NCBI GenBank assembly: GCA_018105865.1
Contig: CM030847.1
Coordinates: 14,409,589-14,473,588 of the forward strand
Length of the DNA: 64,000 bases
DNA from: Metaphire vulgaris
Taxonomy: Eukaryota; Annelida; Clitellata; Crassiclitellata; Megascolecidae
Direction: 5' to 3'
Below are positions 22,319-35,700 of this stretch, piece by piece; the stretch's first letter is position 1; each line of letters begins with the position of its first letter. The position numbers and the translations under genes were made by a program. Under the pieces are notes generated by a model, which searched no databases, was not told where the DNA came from, and saw nothing but the letters and a program-made list of their open reading frames with translations.

Positions 22319-23434
22319 CAGACAACTTCTATAGCGCAGTAAGCATAGCTTAGGCTAAAAACAAGAGCGCTTTGACACGTGTCACTTATATCCGATGTTA
22401 AATAAGTGTGTTTTTAGATTCCTTCTAAAAGTCCCGACAGAGTCAGAATTAGTCACGCAATCTGGCAAAGAGTTCCATAGGAGCGGGTTGCCCCGCCTGA
22501 CCGATCGTTCACCGAACTTAGAGGTCTTGGATGGAGCAGGGACGAGCAGCTGGACCCGACTTCCAGACCGTAGCTGCGATCGTCGTTCGTTCACCGTGGA
22601 TCGTTGTATCAGCGTGGCTAGGTAGTCGGGGCAGAAGGGATCGTATAAAGCTCGATGAGTGAGCCAGCAACGCTTATAAACGATTCGTTCCTGGACTCGA
22701 AGCCAGTGAAGGCGGTCTCGCAACAGCGGCGTGACGTGCTCGCGCCAGCGGCTTCGAAAGACTAGCCGTGCAGATAGGTTTAGTACCGACTGTAAACGAT
22801 TTAACTGACGCTCCGGAAGACCGAATAATAAACTATTGCAGTAGTCGATCCTTGCCAGTATTAGTGCCCGTACGAGCTGCGAGGCTGCCTGCGCTGGTAT
22901 GTACTGACGAATCGTCTTGATCCTTCGCAGTTGGTGGTGACAGCAGCGGATCATGCTGCTGATATGCACTTCGAAGGACAGGATCTCGTCTATTTGGACT
23001 CCCAATAGACGTATCGTCGACGACGGGGCGATGGCGGCATCACCTACCACGAACGGGGTCCGACTGATGAGGTGCTGCCTTCGTGGAGTGCAGAGCCATA
23101 GGAATTCCGTCTTCTCAGGGTTTAAAGCGAGTCGATTCGCAGCGGTCCACTCAGCAATCGCTGATATGCAATCAGTGATTCGCGCGCGTAGTCGCTCGGT
23201 GTCGGAAGGCAGGCATGAGGAGCATATCTGTCCGTCATCAGCGTAGCTATGTGACTCCAGACCGAAGGCTTCTGTAATCTGTCTGATGTCAGCAATGTAT
23301 AGGATGAACAGCAAAGGGCCTAAGACGGACCCTTGCGGAACTCCGTGATAGACCCCACGCGAGTCAGACATACAATCGTTCCACCAGACTGACTGCGTTC
23401 GGTTGGAAATATATTCATACTCAAATATATTCAT
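22266..23434 (-). mobile_element. LINE (L2/CR1-like) RT, 350-codon open frame
   Basis: [27 protein letters not shown] (RT active site), RIDYCNSLLFGLPERQLNRL, RDRLHWLRVQERIVYKRC and LLWNSLPD: the C-terminal half of RT and tail, open without stops, so fairly young. The 3' end has TTCTATAGCGC and (TTA)n. It is truncated at the 5' side and lies directly 3' of the stop of receptor copy 2. Confidence 0.9.
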
Positions 23435-23862
23435 AGATGTAAAAAAAGACGTTGGAGAAATAATAAAAAACGTAAAAAGCGTTACAAAATAAAAAACGTT
23501 ATCGACATTTATCTGAGAAAGATTAGGGAATGTGCCTTACCCACCCACGGGGAATAAACAATCAAGTCACACTATGCAAAACGATGGTGAAATGAAATAA
23601 GCAGCAATATTACTGGCATAAATTGCTTACTCTGCGTTGTAAGTAAGCAAAGCTGCATGACCTGATAATAAGAAATCGACTATACTCTATATAGCTAAAC
23701 AGCAAAAAGTTAAATTAATTAGCTAGTTGTAGCTGGTTTCAGAAAATCTGTTTTATTTTGCAAACATTTTTTATAATAAAAAACGTTGGCAAAAATTAAG
23801 AAACGTTAAAAACGTACAAAACGTGAGGAAAATAAAAAACGTAAAAACGTTTATTACATTAC
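23435..23862. repeat. AAAAAACGT-rich sequence
   Basis: Iterated AAAAAACGT and AAAACGTTT motifs lie at both sides of a central stretch; similar motifs occur at 27740-27815. Probably another non-autonomous element, inserted together with or beside the LINE. Limits uncertain. Confidence 0.4.
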
Positions 23863-23868
23863 AATATG

Positions 23869-24247
23869 TTAATTCTCATCTTCATAAGAAGGCGGAGCAA
23901 CGTTTTGCCTTTCAGTTGAATATTCAGAAGGAAAAACTGTTGACAAACGCCGTCTTGATGTATAGATAATTTCGTCGTCGTAATGAGATTCGTTGGTGAA
24001 ATCCTGAGGATTCAAATTGTCACTTATGTTGTCATCGCTTATCGTCTCATAGATATCGCTTATCCTGTTGTTGATATCGCTTATCGTGTCATAGATATGC
24101 TGTGCATTTGTGTAATCTATCTCGCCTGGGTTATAAAGTTCGTTGGTGAACAGAGGAGAATTCAAATTGTCAGCGTTTGACGTCTCATACGCACGAGAAT
24201 TATCTGTTAAATCCTCCAGAATAATGTCATCTTCACGAGTTGTAGCT
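23869..24247 (-). CDS. Receptor copy 2, exon 12: cytoplasmic tail and stop
   Basis: The terminal exon starts after GCGTTTCAG and ends in TAA at 23869-23871. The roughly 126-residue tail is acidic and tyrosine-rich, with repeated FTNE, IYDTISD and YDDEIIYTS-like elements, and ends PPSYEDEN, a PPxY WW-domain ligand motif. A LINE begins about 10 bp beyond the stop. The tail of copy 1 is shorter but keeps the PPxY end. Confidence 0.87.
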
Positions 24248-27200
24248 CTGAAACGCAAAACGACAGAGATCACTGGAAAGCAATAGACCTATATCTGACG
24301 TTGTGTCGGAAGCTGTCTCTGCGGAATCCTTTCTTAGGAACTTAAAAACACACCTATTTAATATAGGATTTAACTGATAGAATTATGTCAAAGTGCTTTT
24401 GTCGCAGGCCTTAGCCTTGTTTACTGCGCTGGAGAAATTGTCTAGAAATAATAATAATATATCTAGAGGTAATGTTCACTTCAACAAATCAGTTTATTGT
24501 ATGTTGCATATTATTAAACGCTTTTCTTAGAGAGAGACTACAAAAATCTCCTAATCATTTAAAAACATCAATATTATTTGGCTCTTCCTGTTCTACATAA
24601 GCCACACAATTATTGTTCAAATAAGAAGTAATTTGATATTATAGGCATAATGATCACTAGTCATCTACCTAAACGAAAGTCGACTACTAAACGATGAGGC
24701 TCTAGTATATGATATTAATATTTAACCAAAGTTTAGATGTTTTATTAGAACACTGATGTCAAAAGGCATTGAGATCGGCTTGATGTCTTGGTGAGCAACT
24801 GCCCTGGATTGAAGTCTTGATGCCGACGGCCAGTCTAGTCATACTTCGTCGAGACGAAGATAAACGGATAACGACGTAAATCTGCCAGGGTAGGCATTGG
24901 TCTGGAGAAAGCAATGGCAGACAATTCTAGATTAGGCCTAATGCGTAAAGCATATGCGTCGATATTTCCTTTGAACATCAGGCTAGTTAGGGCCAAGTCG
25001 ACGATCGTATCCCATGATTGGAAAGGACCTTTGCCTTTCCACTGTCTGTTGTTACAGTATATAACGAGAAAAAACGCGCATTAATATTACCTGCGACGTG
25101 TTACCACGACGACTCCAACAGTCACAAATACTGCGATCAAAACAACCGATCCACTTATGACTGAAGCCACGACGATGATGACTGTCTCTTCTTTATTATC
25201 TGACAATACGACGTTTAATAAGTTATAAAGAAAGCAGTAACGAATGATTTCTATCAATACATCAGTCACGATTTGTTGATAAAAACATTAAATATAAAGA
25301 GCAGAGCGGTACACACTGGCATAGAGCGCTTCACACATAATTAGTTCTGAATTTAGTTATAATTATTTGTGACTGGAATCTTAAGCATGGGGCCATCGAA
25401 TTAGGCAGTATGAATGATTGTTATCCTTATCAGGGTAGAGGGAGATCTACCTGGATTTTATCGATAGCTGAGATACCTGAGGTCGATTTGTTATTTAAGT
25501 ATAGAAGCTGGATTAAGATAGACCAAGAAATTATATCTAAATCCAGAATTAATTAATTATGTGTGGCGGCATCACTCTCAGTGGGCATCATTGAAGACAT
25601 CACTGAGTGGACTCGCATGAGTATCATAGACGCTGTAACCTACATGCAGTCCGAAACCGCATGAAGTGGCATATTCAATTCCGACTAGAGACTCTGCCGT
25701 GGGTCGCAGCACCCATGCTACCGGTTGGTAGCACATGGAGGCGGAGTGTGAGCCCTATACGGGAGAGGCTATGCCTGTCAGGGAACAGCTTACGTAATTT
25801 GTCTCTCTTTTCACCCCGAAGAGCTAGGCAGCAACGACATCACTGATTGCGTATCACCGTATGATTAGGGGTGTCCAGGAAAATATAACTTCCAAAATTG
25901 TGTGCCGACTGGACGGTTTCTCATGCTACTATCAATATTGAATTCAGATACACTTTTTATTTAATATTTCTATATTGTACTGAAGTTCCTCAAAGCCCTT
26001 TAACCCCTGCACCATGTATAAAAGGCACGTGATTGGGACTAAGTACTTCATAACTCTCTAAAATAAACATAGATATGCCATAATAGACTATGGCCTTAGT
26101 TATGTTACGGCGCTATTGAAGCTGTCCCGTATAAAATGCATGCATACAAGCATACATAAATTTAATGTTAAATATCGATATACTGTAAGTTAAGATATAA
26201 GAGAACCAGTTTACCAGTGGAAGCTGTGTCCATTGAATAATACAAAAGTGCGAAAGGCCGTGAAAACAAAATCTTTGTCAGATTTGAAAGCTGTTTTGTA
26301 TTGCGATCAATTTTCTGAATTCGCCTGAAATTTAAAGATTTAAAATAAAATTTCGCAATTAAACTAGCTCAGTGCTTCATCTTATCAGAAAAATAACCTA
26401 TGCGAGTCAAGCAGAAATAAAAGTCAAATTTACCGCGTTGTATAGTCAGCGCTATAGATGAATTGAGCGTCCAATGCAAGTCCTATGGAGTCAACCTTAG
26501 AACCTTGGAAAATTACAGATCTTGCAGTTCCATCCAGCATTGCCGTTTCAATTAAACCATTAGCGTCGGCCCAGAATATCATCTGATCTAATGGAACATA
26601 CAAAAATTTATGTAAATAAGTTTAGTCAAATTTTAACAACTAATTTTCACGAACTGAGTCAACTGACTGAAATACCTGAATCTGTTGGTTAATAATTATT
26701 AATCACGCCGGTGTCGTACAAATTTATTTCCACCTTAAAATTATTTCCTGGGCGGATCCTGTGGTTGCTAGGGAAATACAAAGTGCGGCATACGTATAAT
26801 TATTTCTGTATAAATTCATTTCCTCCTATCAACATGACAATAGCTTTAATCACTTTATAGTATGCAGTTGGTAGCAGGTAATAAATTTATTTCCTACACA
26901 TAAGTAGGTTAGTTAAGCCATAGCAATTAATAGCAATTAACAAACATCCAACACTATCAAGCATTTTTCATTTATAGGTTTTGTAGGCCTACTATTGCTT
27001 CTGGTCTCAAGTATATAACACTACATTTAATAGAACTTTGCTCGGCTATATATCCAGTCGTTCAGCAAAGGTATCAATGAGCTTTTCAATATCCAATGTA
27101 CGATTCTTGTGAACAAACAAACGTTTGAGCCCGCAACGCCATTTGGGCTTGAATTCATTTGGGGGGCTAGCTTCAGTTTTGGAGGCTTGAGCCCCCCAAG

Positions 27201-29682
27201 CCCATGCCTAGCTACGTCCCTGGGCACGTAGCGTGCAATTAAGTATAAATTTTGATTTTGAACTGTCTAAATTGTGTAGTACAGAGAAATTTTAGTTATA
27301 AATAACCAGGGGCGGACCTTAGTAGTCGCCTTCGTAATCATCATCATTCACCTCTCTTTATGACTAGTGGATCACTGTTAACATAGGGCCTAATGCTTAT
27401 AATCAGTACTAGTCACTCTTAATTGGCTAAGCCTAATGTCTGCTATATATTAGGGCATATGGATTGGTTGCATGATATTCTCTGGTTTGCTATTGGATAT
27501 TATCTTCTAATAAAAGACCGTGTAGGCCCCTACGGGGCAGCTAGTCGGCTTCCTCTGGACGTTCTCTCCTAAATCAGAACATTACGAATATCATATGGCA
27601 TTCAGAGGATAGCACAGCAAACCGGACAGTCATAGCCATGATTTAACGACTTGTATTCAGCTAGTTCCCCAAGTAGTGAACGGGGGCCCAAACACCCGTT
27701 TGCTATAATTCATAGAATTCAATGATTAATTTCTATGCTAAAATGACTTTAACGTTTTTTTATATTTTGAGAAAACCACGTTTTTTACAGTTTTATATTC
27801 ATCTTAACGTTTTTAACATCCGTGCATATAACAGTATAGTGGATAGTAGAGCTGTACCGATTGCACATTTTGCCGATTGTTCCGATTACCGATTGTTCCG
27901 ATTGTTAGACAACCGATTGTTTTGCCGATACCGATTATCTGTCGAATTCTCCAAATCAGGCGTTTTTAATGATCATGCAATCAAATTTGCCATAAAAGTG
28001 TAGCGTAAATGCACATGCCCTCCGTATGCAGGTTCAATTCGAGGTTTGCCAAGAAATTCAATGCATAATGTGTGCTTGATCATTAATGAATAATGATTTT
28101 GCTATCAATACTTATTATGTCAATTTTTAAATTTCTATGTTCACATTGTAATTTATAACCGATTGTTCCAGTTATCCTAATAATCGGCCAGAAAACAAGT
28201 GTTACCGATTAATCGGTATCGGCACCAGACTGGCACCCGATTACCGATTGTTCCGATTGTCCTAATAATCGGTCCGATTGTGAATATTGCCGATTAATCG
28301 GTACAGCTCTAGTGGATAGGCCTACCGCACTATTACTTTAAGAATAAAACCGTTTTGATGTAAAGTGTTTAATGTTCATCGGCCGACTGCCGACTGACGA
28401 CGAGCAATCGTCAACTTCGTATCATAATAATATTCAACAGGCTACAAGCTGCATGTGAGCTAGCTATCAAGACCACACAAGCAATAATATGATTCATATG
28501 AAGCACCAGCCGATGGAAGGGCGGAAGAGGAGGGGCGAATGGAAAAAGACCACCCAAGTATTTTAAACACAATATTGAAGTCATGATGGCTCTACATAAT
28601 CCCTAAACTCTGACTAAGCCTAAACTCATCTAACTCAAAACACTAACCACTATAATAGTATTCAATTTTCACAGGCTGGACTGGAATAACTTGGAGGTTG
28701 GATACCATCCTCTGGTAGATGACAATACGAAAAAAAGATTATCCGTGCTCGCCAGAGTCAATAATTTAGCCTATGGAACCTAGGTTCTGCGAGTCCCGAG
28801 TAATAATTTCTTAACTAATGTTGTTAGAGCTTTCCATTGTAAACGAGTTAGGCTATAACTTACTTTGAAAGTCGATGGCGAAAGTCATGGCGCAAGCGCT
28901 TAAACCAAATATTATGACCATTCGATTGGTGTTTGGAGTTGTCTTCGATCCTCTTTGAATTGTATTATATCCACAATCGGACCAATACAACAATCTAAGA
29001 ATAATGAGAAATATCAACACACGCATTTATGATCCATCAAGAGCAGTTCATGGCAATGGACGTGATGCGTTTCTGAATTATTTCAGGGTGTTGAATTTTC
29101 TATCTATAGTTTTGCTGTCTCTGATTTTTCATTTGTTGTTTATTATACAGCTGCTATGAACTTCCTAAAGCTACTCATCCCAATTAATGGAGCAAAATAG
29201 CTCTTTCAAAAGAAAGTCTCGAGATGATAATTCGAAATAAGGGTGTTGGACTTTGTCTTAAGCTTTATTCTTCCTGTTTCTTTGAACACTGGTCAGCAAG
29301 TCCTCTCCATTGCATTCGGTTATTAAAAATCATCCAGGCATTCTTCGATATATATGTTAGGTTAGGTTAGGTTAGGGTAATAAGTCAATTTATATAGAGC
29401 AGAAACATGGACGAAGGACCAAAGGTTAGAGCGCTTTACACTTATACGAGGTCTCATAGAAATAAGTTTTAAGATTCCTTGCGAACGAATCGAGATTTGA
29501 CTCTAGTCACGTGGCCAGGTAATGCGTTCCAAAGAATAAAATGTCCACACTTGAACGACCTGCCGCCGAATTTTGCAGTCCGAAACGGAAGAGGGACGAC
29601 CAGTCTGACATCTCGACTGGACCCTAGTTGCAGACGCCTGTCTGTAGACGTGGGTCTCTTAACCAAAGCCGCCAGGTAGACC

Positions 29683-29721
<39 letters not shown>

Positions 29722-32700
29722 TTTTTAGGTTGGTGGTGAATGCCTCTTGCTCCTTTAATGTACACATGTTTCCGCTCAATTGTCGCCCTTGCTGTATGAT
29801 ATGACATGCCAGCCTCCAACACCTACATACACCAATGTAACTGATGTTTTAATCAATTCTTCATTTAAGCGCAGTCTTTCTATGACGCTTTGCAAATCGA
29901 TCAGATGCATCTGTAACGGAAAACTTCCAGTTTTTTTAGATTTTGGTTCACACCTTCCATGCTTCTCAAGGATATTATATAAATGTATGTAATACTGTGG
30001 ACATCATCATCCTCTTCGTCATAGCCGTAATTGTCATCATCGTCATCATTAACGTCATCATCATCATCATGATCACCATCATCTTCACCACCGCCGCCAC
30101 CAGCACCACCAGGACCGGGACCAGCACCACCATCACCGCCATCATCATCATCATTATCACCACCAACACCATAATCATCATCGTCATCATTATCATGTTC
30201 TGTCAAGTTCGCGTCACGCCTGGTAATATACCATGAATATGTTTTTGAACTTTTTCAGTTTACTCTGCTCTTCAAATTTCATTAAACTCCATATTCATGC
30301 GTGCTGCTTCGTAAATCCAGTTCCAAAGTACCTTAGTCTCTGCCCCAGCATTCTGGCTTCTAATGAGATCGCTCGTTTGATTGGGTTGGGTTAACCTATG
30401 GGTTGGGTTGGGTTGGGTTTCGTAAATCTGCACCTGTTATTCTGTTAACCACGTTAAATATAGGTTTTCTGTTTTTTGCGTTGACAAAGTATTAGATTCT
30501 TGTATTATGTCATTAAAAATGGCGCCATATACGTTAGCCTACATTCCATCGTAGGCAGTGTATTCAGAAGTCTGTAAACAGTGGACAATAGCTATTCAGA
30601 TAGATCAAATCATGTGAACGGCTGTTGTTGACTTGTTTTAACGCATTCCTTTTATAAACCGACCACGGCCAGTTGACAATAGCAGGGCTGGATTAACCCT
30701 TAAGCATACTAAGCACGTGCTTATGGCTCCATGAGAGAAGGGGCAAAACAGTTTTACCTGTTATGTTTCTCAGTCAAATATTTTGCGATCTAGTTTAATA
30801 AATTTATTAATCAGTCGCTTTGTTCTGATCGAAATTTAATCAGAACAACTATGCAAAAGACAGGTTAGATGCCTTATCTCTACTATATAATTATAGATTT
30901 TCTTCATGATATTTGTCCTTGCTTTCTTCCTTTTAGAGCTGTGTGTCTGTCTGTCTGTCTGTGTGTGTCTGTCTGTGTGTGTGTTCTCAGTAACTGTAAT
31001 TGTGTTCCATCCAGTCTTTTAACAGTGAACTATTCTTCTTGTCTGTAAAAACTGATCAAGCGAATCGATGTTCAGCAGCGTAGCCAAGAGGGAGGGGGTT
31101 ACCCCTGGCTACCGACGAAAAATTTTGTTAATGTGCTTCCAACTATTTTTAACTTTCTGACGCGGTTTGGGAGGTAAAACCCCCCATGGCTGCGGACGCA
31201 ATGTGCTTCTTTGACCAGTCTATGTTACGGCACTATGGAAGTTGTTTCGAATACATACTTACATACATTGAATTAAATGCATCACATCACGGCGACGCTG
31301 GCATTAATACAATCATTGTTTCTCAATTATGAGAATGATGAATTTCCGGTGTGTTGCAATAACAACTCGAAATAAGCAAATAACTATTTATGTGCTTGAA
31401 TGTATGTATGTTTTTAAAATTGCGATTGTACTTTCACTTTTTTGTATGGATGGGTTGGGTTGGGTTTGGGTCAGAAAACATGAATTCTGTTTGGGTTGGG
31501 TTGGGTTGGAAATTTGGTGGGTTGAGTTTGGGTTGAGAAAACCGACCCATGGACAACTCTGGTTTGATATTTCTTCTACTACTGATTTAATTGTTCCTTC
31601 AGGTGTGAATAATGTTCATTCTTCACGTGCCATTCATTGCTACGTCGGCGACCATGGATTCCCACATTTTCTCTTTTTCTGGCTTTCGTTATCAGTTCGA
31701 TGTTGTCTTTAGTTCCTGTTGCTTCTCTTAGACTGGCCAAAATCATGCGGAAGAACTCGCGTGAGGTACCATAACTAAATCGCGGACGACAAAATAGCGG
31801 AGACAAAATCGCGGAGACAAAATCGTGGACGACAAAATAGCGCACGACAAAATAGCGGAAAAATCGCGACAAAATAGCGCCGACGTAATCGTGCGATAGG
31901 AACGGAGCGACGTGATTGATAGATATGAAGAGACCTTATTTAAATCTACGTTATTGATTAATATGAAAAGACATTTTAAACAGTTTAGTATATTTTTATA
32001 CGTCTCTTTGATTAGCTTTGTAGGCTAGTTGTATTAATTTTAATAAACATGTTAAATTGAAAGTTGTGCTCTCTATCGTTTCTGGCTTCGGCTATGTTAT
32101 GTGAAGGATGTTCAGTATCGTTTTTCCTATCGACTAACTATTCGGCTATGACTTATAATCAGTATCGTTGTGTAATTTGAGCTAGGGGGAAAGGGGGCTT
32201 GCAGACTGAAATTCAAAAGAGGGCAGAGACTGCATGTACCTGCTATGCGAGTTTGTGATGGTTGCAAAGTTAGCTGGGGGTTCAATCCCCCTCAACCGCC
32301 CCGGAAATCCCAGCACTTGTATTTCCTATCAACCAAATAATATAATTGCTTTGGTGTTTTATGAATTTTAATAAACATGTTAAATTAAAAGTTGTGCTCT
32401 CTATCGTTTCTTGCTTCGCACTATTTTGCGCTATTTTGTCGTCCGCGATTTTGTCTCCGCGATTTTGTCTCCGCGATTTTGTCTCCGCGATTTTGTCTCC
32501 GCTATTTTGTCGTCCTCGATTTTGTCTGGACACCCTCGCGTGAATATGAAAGATGCATCTACAGCTCCTTCGTAGATTACACCAAGGCGTTTGACTCGGC
32601 AATGCCAACATTTCCATTTTCTATGTTACTTTTTTCATGTCTAACACCTTTATGATGTGAATGCTCCTGCTATGTCTGTGTTTATTCTGGCAGTGCATCT

Positions 32701-35700
32701 AGTGCAACGTACAAGCGAGTAAGCAATTGGACTACAGTTACACTGTACAATTGGACTTACAATAAATTGTAAGCTATTGGACTTACTTTACAGACATGTC
32801 TTATAGCTTCATTAAATAAAATGTAACGACTGAATTCGATCATCTGCCTTGTTAAAATCTATGAAATTGATGTCTAGCATTCGATACAAAAGTATGGTCA
32901 ATATGACGACACGCCTTTGGTTAGTCACACCGCAACAGAATATTCGTTTATCCGCTTGAGCTGGTCTTGCGCTGGTCGTTACAATCTGAAATAGTCGCGT
33001 CCGAAATAATGATAGTTACGCTATTTAAGTTGTTAAAAAACGGTTATAAAGAGCATGTTCTAGCCTGTTGCTTGTATCCAGAACAATGGTTCGTGGCTTT
33101 GAACCTGCTTCTGAATAAATGGTGATGGATGAGAGATTTGACAGATACATTGCTGAGATTGTCTGCACTACGTAATCCACGTAGAACAGAACCTGGCTTT
33201 CAGAATCGAACGCTAGGCTTGTAATGTCGCTACCTTCAAAAATCAATCAGAATTCTATACTGATTTAATTTGAGGCTCTTAAATAACAACTGAATAAACA
33301 AAATAAAATAGATGGTAGCTAATCCGCTCTAACTAAGTCAAGATGCCGCTGTGCTTAGAACGATCTTGACACTAGGTTCCTTGAGCAACTAAGCGGTGAC
33401 AGATACCTGTCACTTGCTCACATACCCTATCCCTTCTTCCTTTCAGATACGGTATACGGAAAATGGACGAGCGACGTACGCCTTCTAGCGACGAACATCG
33501 TCAATCCACGTCAACTGCACGACTTCCGCTGATTCTAGCATCCAATCATAAGCCTCGCAAAGCGGCCTCTAGCGTCCAGAACTTTCATGAAACTTCTTTT
33601 CCTCCTTTAAATGGCTGAGTCTCTCGAGTGTAGAAATAGCGATCATGGCTTCTTAGGACTAGAAACATAGCCCTCGCAAAGTGCTAAACTAGGAAACTCC
33701 AACTAGATCTTAATCTTCAAATGACATACAGTATGTTTGTTAGTCAAACACTGTGTCTGTGGTTTAAACCATAGTGATTAGAGCTATAAGGAAGTGCGTC
33801 AAGAAAAGGAAGAGACTGCGATTAGAATGTGAGCTGTGTTAGGCGTAATGGTTGCTGAATGTTAGAGAAAACTGAATGTTATCGTGATATAGCATTCACC
33901 TGTTAAAGTTTGAACGCTGGAACTGTTGGTTCAATTTTGAAGACAGGCTGAGGCTAAGGTGAATAGATAATAATAATTTTAACGCTCACTGATTACTTGC
34001 CTTGTAATCTCTTTCCTCCATTCCTATCGTTTCATTTTATTTCATGTGTTTATAATGGCATGGCTGACGACCATGCAATATATGGTATATGGTCTCACAT
34101 ATATATAGTCTTCGGCAGAAGACTATATTATAGACGATTCGATAAGTGAATGGGCAAACAGACATGGGCGCCCGCACAATTGGGCAAGAGTGGGCACTTG
34201 CCCTCCCTGGAAAATGCAAATACCAATATTTTCCCAGTGAAATTTGTAAACCATGCTAAAAATTAATATTAACCGTGACCATTGTAGTTTTCTTGTTTTG
34301 CCCCCACCTCTGGAAAAATTTATATGGGCGCTCATGGCTACAGACTAAACCACCGTGCGGAATTTCGTGACTAGTGTTTTGAGGTCGTTGTTTATTTTTG
34401 AGCTCTCGCTGTCTAGGTTAAATCTGACAATTAAAACTATTTTAATTTATATAGTTATTAATTTAAGGGGGATAAGAAAGGAGATGCTTTTGTTCGTTTG
34501 TTACGCCTTGACGGCCTGCTTTCATTGTTACGTCTTACGATGAAACGCTTGCGTTAATCTGCGTCACTGCCTCCAACAGTCCATAACGTAATTTCAGGCA
34601 AGGCTCTAGAACAGTGGTTCTCAACCCGTGGTCCGCGGACCAAAAGTGGTCCGCGTGAGGGTTCTAGTGGTCTGCGGCAAAATTCTGAAAAACGTTAATA
34701 AAACTTAGACTTTAGAAAGTTGAGATAAGGTTTTTTTGCCTGTCAAGAATTTTCAGGTGCTCCGCGAGAAATTTTTGATCTTCAGAAGTGGTCCGCGAGG
34801 CAAAGGGATCTGAGAACCACTGGCATATGCCTATTAGCATTACGATGTACATAAAACTCAGTGCTGTCTTACCTGAAAGTTTCGTAACATTTGGTAATGT
34901 CGTTGAAACACTTGCATCGAAAGATGATCGTTTAATGACCAAACTCCTTTTGTCAAAATAGTAGAGATAATTCTTGAATGGATCAAAAGCAAGGGCAGTA
35001 AACCACTGGAACGCATCTGTTCTGACCGTCAATGCTCTTACTTCCCCTGTTTGGACGCTGATTTGGAAAATGTTGAAAAACTTTTCATCAGACAGAAGGA
35101 GAAATTTATCGATCTGCATCGGTTCTACAAATTAGCCGTCACATGAAAGACATCCAAGCAGCATCGTTTACAATGAGTGCTTCAATGAATAATTTGTTAT
35201 ATTCTACTCGTAATCTTAGTGCACTTTAAGACTAATGCATAGATATTAGAATATTGATCATAAAGTGCCGCAACACTGCGAAAAACGTTTTGTTTGATTT
35301 GCGTTAGACAAATTTCTTCTGATACCCTACTATAAGAGAACAAAACTTGTGAAAATGCACATCACGAAAGATTTGCTATGCCATGGGACATGAACGATAC
35401 AACATCAGCAATGGAGCTCATACAATCCACAAACGACAGGGAGGCGTGGAGGTCCATGTTTGCCAACCTAGTGATACAGGGCAATAATAGAAGAAGACAT
35501 TTGACAGTTTGATTTCAAATCAGATGAGTCCTTGACGAAATGATGAAACATAAGCGCCAGAGTGTCACCAATGAAGTAGTAAAGAAGATAACTGGGACCA
35601 ACATCCACAGTCAAACAGAGGAAACTTCAGATGATTGGCCACATAAGCTGCACGGGGCAGAAAAGGATCATGAAGTTTGCAATGGAAAAAAACATTGAAG

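Noticed and set aside
29901..30236. Acidic, methionine-rich and isoleucine-rich ORFs on both strands
   Set aside because: All come from an imperfect ATC/CCA microsatellite.
31329..31712. 127-codon plus-strand ORF
   Set aside because: It runs across the end of a TTGGG-family element into LINE sequence, with no domain.
32270..32305. tRNA T-arm-like GGGGGTTCAATCCCCC
   Set aside because: No other tRNA arms or promoter boxes fit around it; it lies inside a foldback element.
34164..34336. Possible MITE with CATGGGCGCCC ends
   Set aside because: The ends pair, but the flanking 8-mers agree at only five positions, so borders are unsupported.
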